Assembly: GCF_017741935.1 (NCBI RefSeq)
Contig: NZ_JAGHMH010000028.1
Span: 310,001 to 374,000, forward strand
Reading direction: 5' to 3'
DNA from: Rhizobium sp. 16-449-1b
Lineage (GTDB): Bacteria; Pseudomonadota; Alphaproteobacteria; Rhizobiales; Rhizobiaceae
Length of the DNA stretch: 64,000 bases
Below are positions 44,869 to 53,018 of this stretch, in pieces. Under the pieces are notes generated by a model. The model was not told the origin of the DNA. It saw nothing but the letters and a program-made list of their open reading frames with translations, and did not search any database. The number at the start of each line of letters is the position of its first letter. Within the stretch, counting starts at the first letter, position 1. Both the position numbers and the translations under genes were made by a program.

Positions 44869-45381
44869 GATGTCTGTCCTTTGGATGTGTTGCTCGATCG
44901 CGTGATGGCTTTCACCAGTAGTAGACGCGTGAGATACATATCTGCCGGCCGAACTGTATTTTCAAATTAAATATAGATAAGGTAATTGTTACGTTTTCGT
45001 CATTTATTACAAGAGTTTAATGATGTGAGACGAAGTATATTCCGCGCTCGCTGAGCCGGCGTCTACCTCAGGCCTGATGCTCTTCTCCGGGCTGGTATCC
45101 GGGTGGTTTTGAGGGGGGATTTCGACCGCGATCGGCCGTGCTTGTCCTCGGACAAGCCGCCGATCGCGGAAGAGCCTTGGGAGGCATTGCGTGGTCCGCC
45201 GCAGGGCTGGGACGCGGCGCTTCACTAGCCCGGCACCACCGGCGCGTCGATACACAGTAAAGTGACCCAAGCCGCGAATTTTTGTCATAAATGAAAGTCA
45301 TCACCGCATTTTGCGTGGCGGCTTCGGCTCTGTTATGGATATTCGGGCAGAAAACGAAACTGAAGCGAAAGCACTCGCACA
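44869..45381. other. 513-bp divergent intergenic region
   Basis: The stretch 44930-45010 is AT-rich, with runs such as AAATTAAATATAGATAAGG, and is the likely degP-like promoter. The centre holds a long hairpin (45126-45169). Several leftward frames of 80-105 codons cross the region, but they are overlapping, start poorly and lack recognisable similarity, so I do not call them genes. Confidence 0.5.
45126..45169. repeat. Long two-level palindrome (RIME-like?)
   Basis: The outer arms CCGCGATCGGC (45126-45136) and GCCGATCGCGG (45159-45169) pair perfectly. Inside, CTTGTCC (45141-45147) and GGACAAG (45150-45156) form a second perfect stem with a 2-nt loop. Such GC-rich palindromes between genes resemble the dispersed intergenic mosaic elements of rhizobia. 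I cannot verify copy number from one window. Confidence 0.5.
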
Positions 45382-46173
45382 ATGTTCCTGAGCGACCGTC
45401 AAACCGAAATCGTCGATATGGCCAAGTCGAAAGGCCGGATATTCGTCGAGGACCTGGCAGCGCATTTCTCCGTGACGCCGCAGACCATTCGCAAGGATCT
45501 CAACGACATCTGCGACGCCCAGATACTGACCCGCGTGCATGGCGGCGCGGTCTTTCCGAGCGGTACCGAGAACGTCAAATACGAGGCGCGGCGCCAGATC
45601 GCGTCGAGCGAAAAGCAGGCCATCGGCCTCGCCGCTGCCAGCCTCATTCCCAACAACGCGTCGCTGTTCATCAATATCGGCACGACGACCGAGGCGGTCG
45701 GCGAAGCCCTCATCAATCATCACGAGCTGATGGTGATCACCAATAACATCAACGTCGCCAACCGGCTGAGGCTGCTGCCGGCCATCGAGGTGGTGATTGC
45801 AGGCGGCGTCGTGCGTAGCGCCGATGGCGGCATCGTTGGTGAGGCGGCGGTCGATTTCATTCGGCAGTTCAAGGTTGATTATGCGGTGATCGGCGCCTCC
45901 GCGCTCGATGAGGACGGCGCGCTTCTCGACTACGATTTCCGCGAGGTGAAGGTGGCGCAGGCGATCATCGCCAATGCCCGCCATGTTATCCTGGTCGCCG
46001 ATTCCACCAAGTTCGAGCGCACCGCGCCGGTCAGAATCGCCCAGCTTTCCCAGGTGCACACTTTCATTACCGATCGTTGCCCGGTTCCATCCGTGCGGCA
46101 GTTCTGTCTTGAAAACGATGTGCGGTTGATCGAGACCAGCACGCAAAGGCAGCTACAGACCGAGCTGGCGTGA
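45382..46173 (+). CDS. DeoR-family regulator (GlpR-like)
   Basis: This 263-residue regulator has the N-terminal helix-turn-helix RQTEIVDMAKSKGRIFVEDLAAHFSVTPQTIRKDLNDIC and the signature TRVHGGAVFPSG. The C-terminal sugar-phosphate sensor has FINIGTTTEAVGEAL, VITNNINVANRL, VIAGGVVR and ILVADSTKFER. The sequence is close to the glycerol-3-phosphate repressor GlpR, but no glp genes are in the window. AACGAAACTGAAGCGAAAGC just upstream may be its own operator. Confidence 0.9.
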   Translation: MFLSDRQTEIVDMAKSKGRIFVEDLAAHFSVTPQTIRKDLNDICDAQILTRVHGGAVFPSGTENVKYEARRQIASSEKQAIGLAAASLIPNNASLFINIGTTTEAVGEALINHHELMVITNNINVANRLRLLPAIEVVIAGGVVRSADGGIVGEAAVDFIRQFKVDYAVIGASALDEDGALLDYDFREVKVAQAIIANARHVILVADSTKFERTAPVRIAQLSQVHTFITDRCPVPSVRQFCLENDVRLIETSTQRQLQTELA

Positions 46174-46212
46174 CACGCCTTCCAATACTCCCATCAAGGA
46201 TGATTGTTGCCC

Positions 46213-46671
46213 ATGAGCCTAGAGACCGTCCGTGCGTTCCTCAGCGCATCCGCTCCCGATATCGACATCATTGAAACCGAGATGAGCTCCGCAACCGTCG
46301 CGCAGGCAGCCGAGGCGCATGGGGTCGATCCGGCACAGATTGCCAAGACGATCTGCCTGCGGCTAGATGACGCGCCGATCCTGGTGGTTGCCGGCGGTTT
46401 GGCGCGGCTGGACAATCGCAAGTTCAAGGACACGTTCGGCACCAAGGCGCGGCTGCTGAATGCCGAAGAGGTCGTCGAGGCGACCAGCCATCCTGTTGGC
46501 GGCGTCTGCCCGTTCGGGCTTCCTTCACCGTTGCGCATCTATTGCGACGTCTCCCTCAAGCAATTCGACGTGGTGGTGCCTGCCGCGGGCTCGACGAATT
46601 CGGCTGTCAGGATCGCAACGGATCGCCTGGCGGAGCTGACCAAGGCGACCTGGGTCGATGTCTGCCAGTAG
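46213..46671 (+). CDS. YbaK/aminoacyl-tRNA deacylase-domain protein
   Basis: This 152-residue single-domain protein is of the YbaK/ProX type, which hydrolyses mischarged aminoacyl-tRNAs (often Cys-tRNAPro or Ala-tRNAPro). Motifs are AQIAKTICLRLDDAPILVVAGG (conserved Lys), LDNRKFKDTFG and SHPVGGVCPFGLPSPLRIYCD. The amino-acid specificity cannot be read from sequence alone. ATG 46213 is preferred over TTG 46204. It starts 40 bp after the DeoR stop, perhaps in the same transcript. Confidence 0.88.
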   Translation: MSLETVRAFLSASAPDIDIIETEMSSATVAQAAEAHGVDPAQIAKTICLRLDDAPILVVAGGLARLDNRKFKDTFGTKARLLNAEEVVEATSHPVGGVCPFGLPSPLRIYCDVSLKQFDVVVPAAGSTNSAVRIATDRLAELTKATWVDVCQ

Positions 46672-46778
46672 GCCAATGCACGAACAATTGAACCAGATTC
46701 AACGCAAAGCTTAAAACGCGGAAAAAGAAACCTATATAAGGGGTCGAAACTCAACTGTTGTCATATGGGAGACTTTAG

Positions 46779-47813
46779 ATGCCTCGTGCCGTTTCACGTT
46801 TTGCCAAGGTTGCGGCGATCGCCGCCCTGACAGGCGTTACCGTATTTGCGTCCATCGGGGATGCGGATGCACGGCGGGCAGGAAGCTCCGGTTTCGGCAG
46901 CCGCGGCACGCGCACGTTCCAGGCGCCGCCGGTCACCCGCACCGCGCCGGCCCCTGCCGCGCCGATGGATCGTTCGATGAGCCAACGCCCTGAAACCAAC
47001 GCGCCTGGCGCCGCGACGCAGCCGGCCTTCGGTGGTGCTCAGCAGCGTGGTGGCCTGTTTGGCGGCTTCGGCCGGTCGATGATCGGCGGTCTCGTCGCCG
47101 GCGGCCTCCTCGGCATGCTGCTCGGCCACGGGTTCGGCGGCGGCTTCGGCTTCCTCGGCATGCTCCTGCAGTTCGCTCTCATCGCCGGCGCCATCATGCT
47201 CGCCGTCCGCTTCTTCGCCAATCGCGGCCAGCAGCCGGCCTATGGCTCGGCGCGCCCGAGCGGCGTCAGCCCGATGGCATCGAACGGCAACTCGTCCTTC
47301 CGTATCCCGAGCATCGGTTCGGGCGCGGCAGGCTTTGGCCTCGGCGGCTCGAATGCCGCTCCGCAGCCGCCGCGCAACGATCAGCCGAGCGATGAAATCG
47401 GCATCAAGCCTGATGACCTCGACCGGTTCGAGCAACTCCTGACTGAGGTTCAGACGGCCTATGGCGCCGAGGACTACGGCACGCTGCGCAAGCTGACGAC
47501 GCCGGAAGCCATGTCTTATCTCGCCGAGGAACTGGGCGAAAACGCCACCAACGGCGTTCGCAACCAGGTCAGCGACGTCAAGCTGCTGCAGGGTGATGTC
47601 GCTGAAGCCTGGCGCGAAGATGGTTCTGACTACGCGACGCTTGCCATGCGCTATCAGTCCATCGATGCTGTCATCGAGCGCGACGGCGGCCGGGTGGTGA
47701 GCGGCGACACCCGCTCGCCGACCGAGAGCACCGAGGTCTGGACCTTCGTGCGCAAATCCGGCACCGACTGGAAGCTTGCAGCTATCCAGGGCACCGAACA
47801 GCGCGCGGCCTGA
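46779..47813 (+). CDS. Tim44-like domain protein
   Basis: This 344-residue envelope protein has a Sec signal (FAKVAAIAALTGVTVFASIGDADA), a Gly-rich linker, a hydrophobic segment (GGLVAGGLLGMLLGHGFGGGFGFLGMLLQFALIAGAIMLAV region) and a C-terminal Tim44-like domain (DLDRFEQLLTEVQTAYGAEDYGTLRKLTTPEAMSYLAEEL, then STEVWTFVRKSGTDWKLAAIQ). The mitochondrial relative is part of the import motor; the bacterial role is unclear. GGGAGA precedes the ATG. Confidence 0.88.
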   Translation: MPRAVSRFAKVAAIAALTGVTVFASIGDADARRAGSSGFGSRGTRTFQAPPVTRTAPAPAAPMDRSMSQRPETNAPGAATQPAFGGAQQRGGLFGGFGRSMIGGLVAGGLLGMLLGHGFGGGFGFLGMLLQFALIAGAIMLAVRFFANRGQQPAYGSARPSGVSPMASNGNSSFRIPSIGSGAAGFGLGGSNAAPQPPRNDQPSDEIGIKPDDLDRFEQLLTEVQTAYGAEDYGTLRKLTTPEAMSYLAEELGENATNGVRNQVSDVKLLQGDVAEAWREDGSDYATLAMRYQSIDAVIERDGGRVVSGDTRSPTESTEVWTFVRKSGTDWKLAAIQGTEQRAA

Positions 47814-47837
47814 TAGCTATGTACTTGAAACCCTGCC

Positions 47838-48509
47838 TCAGCCCTCCTGGGCTGCGGCAGGCACGACCCAAAGCGGCCGATCTTCGCGCCGTGGCGCGGC
47901 AATGGTTGGAGCGGCTTCCTCTTCTGTGAGGAGGCCGTCTTCGTTTTCGCTGACGTCCACTTCATACGCATAGTCGTAAAGCATCTCGCAAGCGCGCTCG
48001 CTGGCCTTGATCTTGGCCTCGGTCTCGCTGATCGCTGACGCGATCGCCTTGACGCGGGCGCGCAGCATGGAACCGAGAATATCGGTCGAAGGCCGCTTTT
48101 CCAGGCGCTCCAGATGATGCTCGATACGCGCGGCGTGGCGCTCGAGTTCGCGCTTGGAAAACCGCGCCTTGCGCATGTCCTCGGAAAGATCGTCACGCAT
48201 GCGCGCGAGCGGATCGAAAGTGCCGGGCTCGCGCTCGTCCAGCGTCAATTCATTGACGAGTTTCTCGATGACGATCAGCGCCTGCAGATCGACGGGATCC
48301 GCGAGTTCGACGTCATAGCCGGTATCGTCGAACACCTTGCGGCGAACGGGATCCAGCAGCAGCTCATAGGCCTTCTGCACTCGCCCGAAGGCATTGGGGT
48401 CGCCACCGGAATCCGGATGCGTCGTCTTCGCGCGCCTGCGGTAGGCCGACTTTATCTGGTCATCGCTCGCGTCCCTGCGGACACCGAGAATCTCGTATGG
48501 ATTGGTCAC
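47838..48509 (-). CDS. J-domain (DnaJ-like) protein
   Basis: The N-terminal J-domain (NPYEILGVRRDASDDQIKSAYRRRAKTTHPDSGGDPNAFGRVQKAYELLLDP) contains the HPD motif needed to stimulate DnaK ATPase. The remaining ~150 residues are charged and helical, with no zinc fingers or DnaJ C-terminal domains, so it is a type III co-chaperone. GTG 48509 follows GGAGGGACA; upstream ATGs at 48533 and 48557 lack such a site. It is convergent with the Tim44-domain gene. Confidence 0.88.
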   Translation of the reverse strand: MTNPYEILGVRRDASDDQIKSAYRRRAKTTHPDSGGDPNAFGRVQKAYELLLDPVRRKVFDDTGYDVELADPVDLQALIVIEKLVNELTLDEREPGTFDPLARMRDDLSEDMRKARFSKRELERHAARIEHHLERLEKRPSTDILGSMLRARVKAIASAISETEAKIKASERACEMLYDYAYEVDVSENEDGLLTEEEAAPTIAAPRREDRPLWVVPAAAQEG

Positions 48510-48859
48510 TGTCCCTCCGCTGCTGTCGGACATCGTCGTGACACCCGTGAAGGGCATTCGTCTATCAATGCCGTTCTTCTACCATCACTGGGGCAGAGTT
48601 TGGACAAAAGAATGCATAAGTTTGCGCGAAGGCCCGGATTGCTTGAAGGCATCCACCGTCTGTCCACAGTTTGATTAGACGCACCTGCTTGCCACATCGT
48701 TTTCCGCGCGGAAATCAAAGCAATAGGAAAATCGCATGTCGCAATGAAGCTTAATCGATATAATGGTGCCGTTTGCGTTGACGCTGTCAATCAAATCGAG
48801 TTCTATCCGCCACCTTCTTGTGCCAGCCCCGCTGGCGGAGAGCTTCGGAGGACGGTTTC
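48510..48859. other. Divergent intergenic region upstream of panC
   Basis: This 350-bp gap separates the J-domain gene and panC. It contains a perfect 14-bp palindrome TTTCCGCGCGGAAA (48701-48714), and AT-rich DNA from 48715 to 48770 (AATCGATATAATGG) suits a promoter. No RNA gene is evident. Confidence 0.5.
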
Positions 48860-49729
48860 GTGCGTATTATCAAATCGATAGCGGATCTTAGGGCGTGCCT
48901 GGAGATCTATCGGCGTGAGGGCAAGAAGATCGGCTTGGTGCCGACCATGGGCTTTCTGCATATCGGTCACATGGAACTCGTCTCGCGCGCCAAGGCTGAA
49001 AACGACGTGACCGTGGTGTCGATTTTCGTCAATCCGCTGCAGTTCGGCGCCAACGAGGATCTGGCGCGTTATCCGCGCGATCTCGAGCGGGATTCGACGC
49101 TTCTCAAGAATGCCGGCGTCGACTTTCTGTTCGCGCCGGAGGTGACGGACATGTATCCGCGCCCGATGCTGACAGTTGTCGATGTGCCGGAGATTGGCCG
49201 GCAGCTTGAGGGTGAGGTCCGTCCGGGACATTTTGCCGGTGTCGCCACTGTCGTCACCAAGCTCTTCAATATCGTCCAGCCGCATGCCGCCTATTTCGGC
49301 GAGAAGGATTATCAGCAGGTGGTGCTGATCAAGCGGATGGTCGAGGATCTCGCGCAGCCGGTCGACGTGGTCGCGGTGCCTACGGTGCGCGAAGCCGATG
49401 GGCTGGCCTGCTCTTCCAGAAATGTCTACTTGAGCGAGACGGAGCGCGCCGCTGCCGTCATCGTGCCGCGCACGCTCGACGAGGCCGCACGGCTCTATGC
49501 CGAGGGATGCGATGATCCCGCGCAATTGGAAGCCGCTTTGACCCGATTTGTGGCATCCGAACCGCTCGCGAGCGCCGAGGTCGTCGCCGTCAGGCATCCC
49601 GAAACGCTCGAACCGCTGACCTCGCTGCAATCGGCGCCGGCGCTCGTGGCGCTTTTCGTGCGGATCGGAAGCACGCGCCTGCTCGATAACCGCGTCATCG
49701 GCCTGGCGGCACAGTCGAGGGCTGCCTGA
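48860..49729 (+). CDS. panC: Pantothenate synthetase
   Basis: PanC joins pantoate and beta-alanine with ATP to make pantothenate, the CoA precursor. The 289-residue enzyme has the nucleotide-binding VPTMGFLHIGHMEL (HIGH motif), SIFVNPLQFGANEDLARYPR, PGHFAGVATVVTKLFNIVQP, AYFGEKDYQQ and LACSSRNVYLS (KMSKS equivalent). GTG 48860 follows CGGAGGACG. It is coupled to panB (TGATG). Confidence 0.96.
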   Translation: MRIIKSIADLRACLEIYRREGKKIGLVPTMGFLHIGHMELVSRAKAENDVTVVSIFVNPLQFGANEDLARYPRDLERDSTLLKNAGVDFLFAPEVTDMYPRPMLTVVDVPEIGRQLEGEVRPGHFAGVATVVTKLFNIVQPHAAYFGEKDYQQVVLIKRMVEDLAQPVDVVAVPTVREADGLACSSRNVYLSETERAAAVIVPRTLDEAARLYAEGCDDPAQLEAALTRFVASEPLASAEVVAVRHPETLEPLTSLQSAPALVALFVRIGSTRLLDNRVIGLAAQSRAA

Positions 49730-50550
49730 TGAGCGCGCAGGGCAAGCAGAAGCGACTGACCACGGCCTCGATCCGCTCGATGAAGGGAGGAAGTCGCGTC
49801 GTCTGCCTCACCGCTTACACGACACCCATCGCGCGCCTGCTGGACCCGCATTGCGATCTGCTTTTGGTCGGCGATTCCCTGGGCATGGTGCTTTACGGCA
49901 TGGAGACGACGGTCGGCGTCACGCTCGACATGATGATTGCCCATGGCCGCGCCGTCATGCGCGGCGTGTCGCATGCCTGCGTCATCGTCGATCTGCCGTT
50001 CGGCAGCTACCAGGAATCCAAGGAGCAGGCCTACCGAAACGCTGTCCGCATCCTGCAGGAAACGGGCTGCGACGGGGTCAAGCTCGAGGGTGGCGAAGAG
50101 ATGGCCGAGACCATCGCCTTCCTGGCCTCGCGTGGCGTGCCCGTGTTCGCCCATGTCGGGTTGATGCCGCAACTGGTCAACACGGCTGGCGGTTTCCGCT
50201 CGATGGGGCATTCCGAGCAGGAGGCGACGAAGATCCGTCGTGATGCTGCGGCGGTTGCCGATGCCGGCGCCTTCGCCGTCGTCATAGAGGGAACGGTCGA
50301 GCCGCTGGCGCGCGAGATCACCGCATCGCTTTCCATCCCCACCATCGGCATCGGCGCGTCTGTCGCCTGTGATGGCCAGGTGCTGGTGTCGGACGACATG
50401 CTGGGCTTGTTCAGCGATTTCAAGCCGCGCTTCGTCAAGCGCTTCGCCGAGCTGGGTCCGCTCGTGTCGCAGGCGGTAGAGACCTATGCCGAAGACGTCC
50501 GCGCCAGCCGCTTTCCTGGCACCGAGCACACCTTCCAGCCGCGCAAGTAG
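49729..50550 (+). CDS. panB: 3-Methyl-2-oxobutanoate hydroxymethyltransferase
   Basis: PanB makes ketopantoate from alpha-ketoisovalerate and methylene-tetrahydrofolate. The 273-residue barrel has VVCLTAYTTPIARLLD, DLLLVGDSLGMVLYG (Mg ligands), DLPFGSYQ, VKLEGGEEMA, VPVFAHVGLMPQ and IGIGASVACDGQVLVSDDMLGL. The start overlaps the panC stop by one base, so the two steps of pantothenate synthesis form an operon. Confidence 0.96.
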   Translation: MSAQGKQKRLTTASIRSMKGGSRVVCLTAYTTPIARLLDPHCDLLLVGDSLGMVLYGMETTVGVTLDMMIAHGRAVMRGVSHACVIVDLPFGSYQESKEQAYRNAVRILQETGCDGVKLEGGEEMAETIAFLASRGVPVFAHVGLMPQLVNTAGGFRSMGHSEQEATKIRRDAAAVADAGAFAVVIEGTVEPLAREITASLSIPTIGIGASVACDGQVLVSDDMLGLFSDFKPRFVKRFAELGPLVSQAVETYAEDVRASRFPGTEHTFQPRK

Positions 50551-50868
50551 ACAGTTCAGGCTATGGGCGTGTCGCCGCGATCTTTGGTCGCGCTTTGGTA
50601 GCGAAAACCTGCGCTTAATTGCATCTTTGCGGAAGTGCGCTACACTCGACTTGCTTCATGGCAGAGTTGCGTTCAGCTGATATCGATCGCAGGCCGCCTT
50701 TTCCTGAAGCAGTGACGGCATGATGTCTATACCCGCGCGTTCGCGACGGAGATAAGATTTTTAGGAGTGATTTTATGCTGTAACCTTAGGCCATCCGCCG
50801 ACGGGTCTGCAGCGCCTTTAAGGCCTACTCAGCTTGTGTCAGTTTTGGAATTCGGGGGAACTCCTAAG
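50551..50868. other. Intergenic region upstream of RND efflux operon
   Basis: This 318-bp gap carries the likely promoter of the efflux operon. A TTAGGAG site (50761-50767) precedes ATG CTG TAA at 50775-50783, a start directly followed by a stop two codons later. GGGGGAACTCC just before the real ATG at 50869 gives a clear ribosome-binding site. No TetR-type gene is adjacent. Confidence 0.5.
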
Positions 50869-51942
50869 ATGCACATCAAGACGTTCAGCCTGCTTCTTTT
50901 ATGCCTTTCGTTCGTATCCTGCCAAAGAGAGGGCGGCGAGCCCGCCGAACTGACCATTCCCGTGCGTGCCGAGCCTGTCGCGCTTCAGGATTTCCGCTAC
51001 AGCATCAAGCTCACCGGCGAGATCGCTGCGCATATCGAATCCAACCTTTCCTTCCGTGTCAGCGGCAAGGTCACCGAGTGGACCGCCGATGTCGGCGCGC
51101 ATGTGACCGCCGGACAGGTGATCGCGAGGGTGGATCCGCAGCAGCAGAAGGCCGATGTGGAGGCCGCGCAGGCAGCGCTCGTCGCCGCGCAGGCCGATGT
51201 CGAGCAGGCAACCTCCGAATTCGAGCGGCGCAAGACGCTTCTCGCCAGCGGTTCGATCTCCAAGGAATCCTACGATCAAGCGGCAACGGCCCTCGATACA
51301 TCAAAAGGTTCGCTCGATAACGCGAAGGCGCAGCTCGGCACGACCCAGGATGCGCTCGGCTACACCGAGCTGAAGACGGATGCCGATGGCATCATTACCG
51401 CCCGCAACGTCGAAGTCGGTCAGGTGATGCAGGCGGCGCAGACCGCGTTCACCTTGGCGCAGGACGGGCCGCGCGACGCGGTGTTTTACATCTACGAGAC
51501 GCTGCTGCAGTCAAAACCCGATACGCCGAGGGTCGAGATTGCGCTTGTCAGCGATCCCAGCGTCACTGCCTTCGGCAAGGTCAGCGAAATCTCACCGACG
51601 ATCGATACCTCCACCGGCACCGTGCGCGTGAAGATCACGCTTGAGGAGACGCCGCCGAGGATGACGCTGGGGGCGCCGGTGACGGGCTTCGCTCAATCGG
51701 CACCGACGAAGATGATCATCCTGCCCTGGACGGCATTGTTTGCCATCGACGGCAAACCGGCGGTCTGGGTGATCGATCAGAAGGATGAAACCGTCAGCCT
51801 GAAGCCGGTCAAGGTCGCGACTTACGAGACCGGTCGCGTGATCATATCGGGCGGGCTCGATGTCGGCGAAATGGTCGTCACCGATGGAGGCAAGATGCTG
51901 CGACCGGGCCAGAAGGTGACGGTCGAAGGAGGGCAGAGCTGA
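50869..51942 (+). CDS. RND efflux periplasmic adaptor lipoprotein (1)
   Basis: This 357-residue membrane-fusion protein has a lipoprotein signal LLLLCLSFVSC, with lipidated Cys near residue 18. A barrel-sandwich hybrid (GKVTEWTADVGAHVTAGQVIARVDPQQQ) flanks a coiled-coil hairpin (~95-165), followed by beta-barrel and membrane-proximal domains (VEIALVSDPSVTAFGKVSEISPTID). It links the RND pump to an outer-membrane channel. It overlaps the next gene (TGATG). Confidence 0.92.
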   Translation: MHIKTFSLLLLCLSFVSCQREGGEPAELTIPVRAEPVALQDFRYSIKLTGEIAAHIESNLSFRVSGKVTEWTADVGAHVTAGQVIARVDPQQQKADVEAAQAALVAAQADVEQATSEFERRKTLLASGSISKESYDQAATALDTSKGSLDNAKAQLGTTQDALGYTELKTDADGIITARNVEVGQVMQAAQTAFTLAQDGPRDAVFYIYETLLQSKPDTPRVEIALVSDPSVTAFGKVSEISPTIDTSTGTVRVKITLEETPPRMTLGAPVTGFAQSAPTKMIILPWTALFAIDGKPAVWVIDQKDETVSLKPVKVATYETGRVIISGGLDVGEMVVTDGGKMLRPGQKVTVEGGQS

Positions 51943-53018
51943 TGCGACGGTCGTCTATCCCAAAGCTTTTTGCCATCCCCATGATCATCGCGCTCAGCGC
52001 ATGCAGCGAAGAAAAGGAGACCGCTCCCCCGATACGGCCAGTCTTGTCGAGCATCATCGAGCTCTCGAACTTGCCGACGCCGAGCTTTGCCGGAACGGTT
52101 GCGCCGAAGACTGAAACACCGCTCGGCTTTCGCGTCGGCGGCCTGATGGTGGCGCGCGATGTGAATGCGGGCGATGTCGTGAGCAAGGGCGAGCTCCTGG
52201 CGTCGCTTGAACCCACCTCGCTGGAGCTTGCAGTCAGATCGGCGCAGGCTGAGCTTGCCAATGCGCAGGCGCAGCTCGCCAATGCAAGGTCCTCCGAGGA
52301 GCGCGCCCGCGCGATTTTCCAAGGCGGAACGGGTACCAAGTCCAGCCTTGAGAGCAGCGTGCAGGCAACCCAGACCGCGCAATCGGCCGTGGTGCAGGCA
52401 CAGACCGCGCTCGACAAGTCGAACGAGGATCTTTCCTACGCGCAGCTTCTCGCGACCTTCGACGGGGTCGTAACCGCCACCTCCGTCGAGGTGGGGCAGG
52501 TGGTATCGGCCGGCGAATCCGTGCTGACCGTCGCCATGCCCGGTGAGCGCGATGCCGTCATCGATATTCCGGAGGGCGAACTGATCCCCGCGATAGGGGA
52601 TGCCTACTCCATCTTGCTTCAGATCAATCCGTCGATCACATCGGCGGGTGTCGTGCGCGAGGTGGCGCCGGCCGCCGATGCCGCGACCCGCACGCGCCGC
52701 GTCAAGATCGCGCTGCAGAACCCGCCCGACGCCTTCAGGATAGGAACAACAATCACGGCGATCCGGCAGGCCCGCGATATCAAAAAGCTGTTCCTGCCGG
52801 CTTCGGCAGTCCTCAATCAGGACGGCAAGACGCTGGTGTGGATCGTGGATGAGAAGGCCGAAAGCGTTCGATCGCAAGAGGTGAAGCTGCGCGACAAGAC
52901 GTCGGCGCATCCCGAGGTCGTCTCGGGTCTGGAGCCGGGGACGCGCGTCGTCATAGCCGGTGTCCATAGCTTGAAAGAGGGGCAGAAGATCAAGGTCGAG
53001 GGTGGTGCGCGCTCATGA
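51942..53018 (+). CDS. RND efflux periplasmic adaptor lipoprotein (2)
   Basis: This second membrane-fusion lipoprotein has 358 residues and signal IPMIIALSAC. It has the lipoyl-like motif FRVGGLMVARDVNAGDVVSKGELLASLEP, a shorter coiled coil with repeated AQAELANAQAQLANARSSEERARA, and a C-terminal domain ending in LEPGTRVVIAGVHSLKEGQKIKVEGG. It differs in sequence from adaptor 1, so the pump probably uses a heteromeric adaptor ring. It overlaps the pump gene by 4 bp. Confidence 0.92.
   Translation: MRRSSIPKLFAIPMIIALSACSEEKETAPPIRPVLSSIIELSNLPTPSFAGTVAPKTETPLGFRVGGLMVARDVNAGDVVSKGELLASLEPTSLELAVRSAQAELANAQAQLANARSSEERARAIFQGGTGTKSSLESSVQATQTAQSAVVQAQTALDKSNEDLSYAQLLATFDGVVTATSVEVGQVVSAGESVLTVAMPGERDAVIDIPEGELIPAIGDAYSILLQINPSITSAGVVREVAPAADAATRTRRVKIALQNPPDAFRIGTTITAIRQARDIKKLFLPASAVLNQDGKTLVWIVDEKAESVRSQEVKLRDKTSAHPEVVSGLEPGTRVVIAGVHSLKEGQKIKVEGGARS

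Noticed and set aside
45007..45382. Leftward frames of 93 and 104 codons
   Set aside because: They overlap each other in different frames, cross the long palindrome, lack ribosome-binding sites and have no recognisable similarity.
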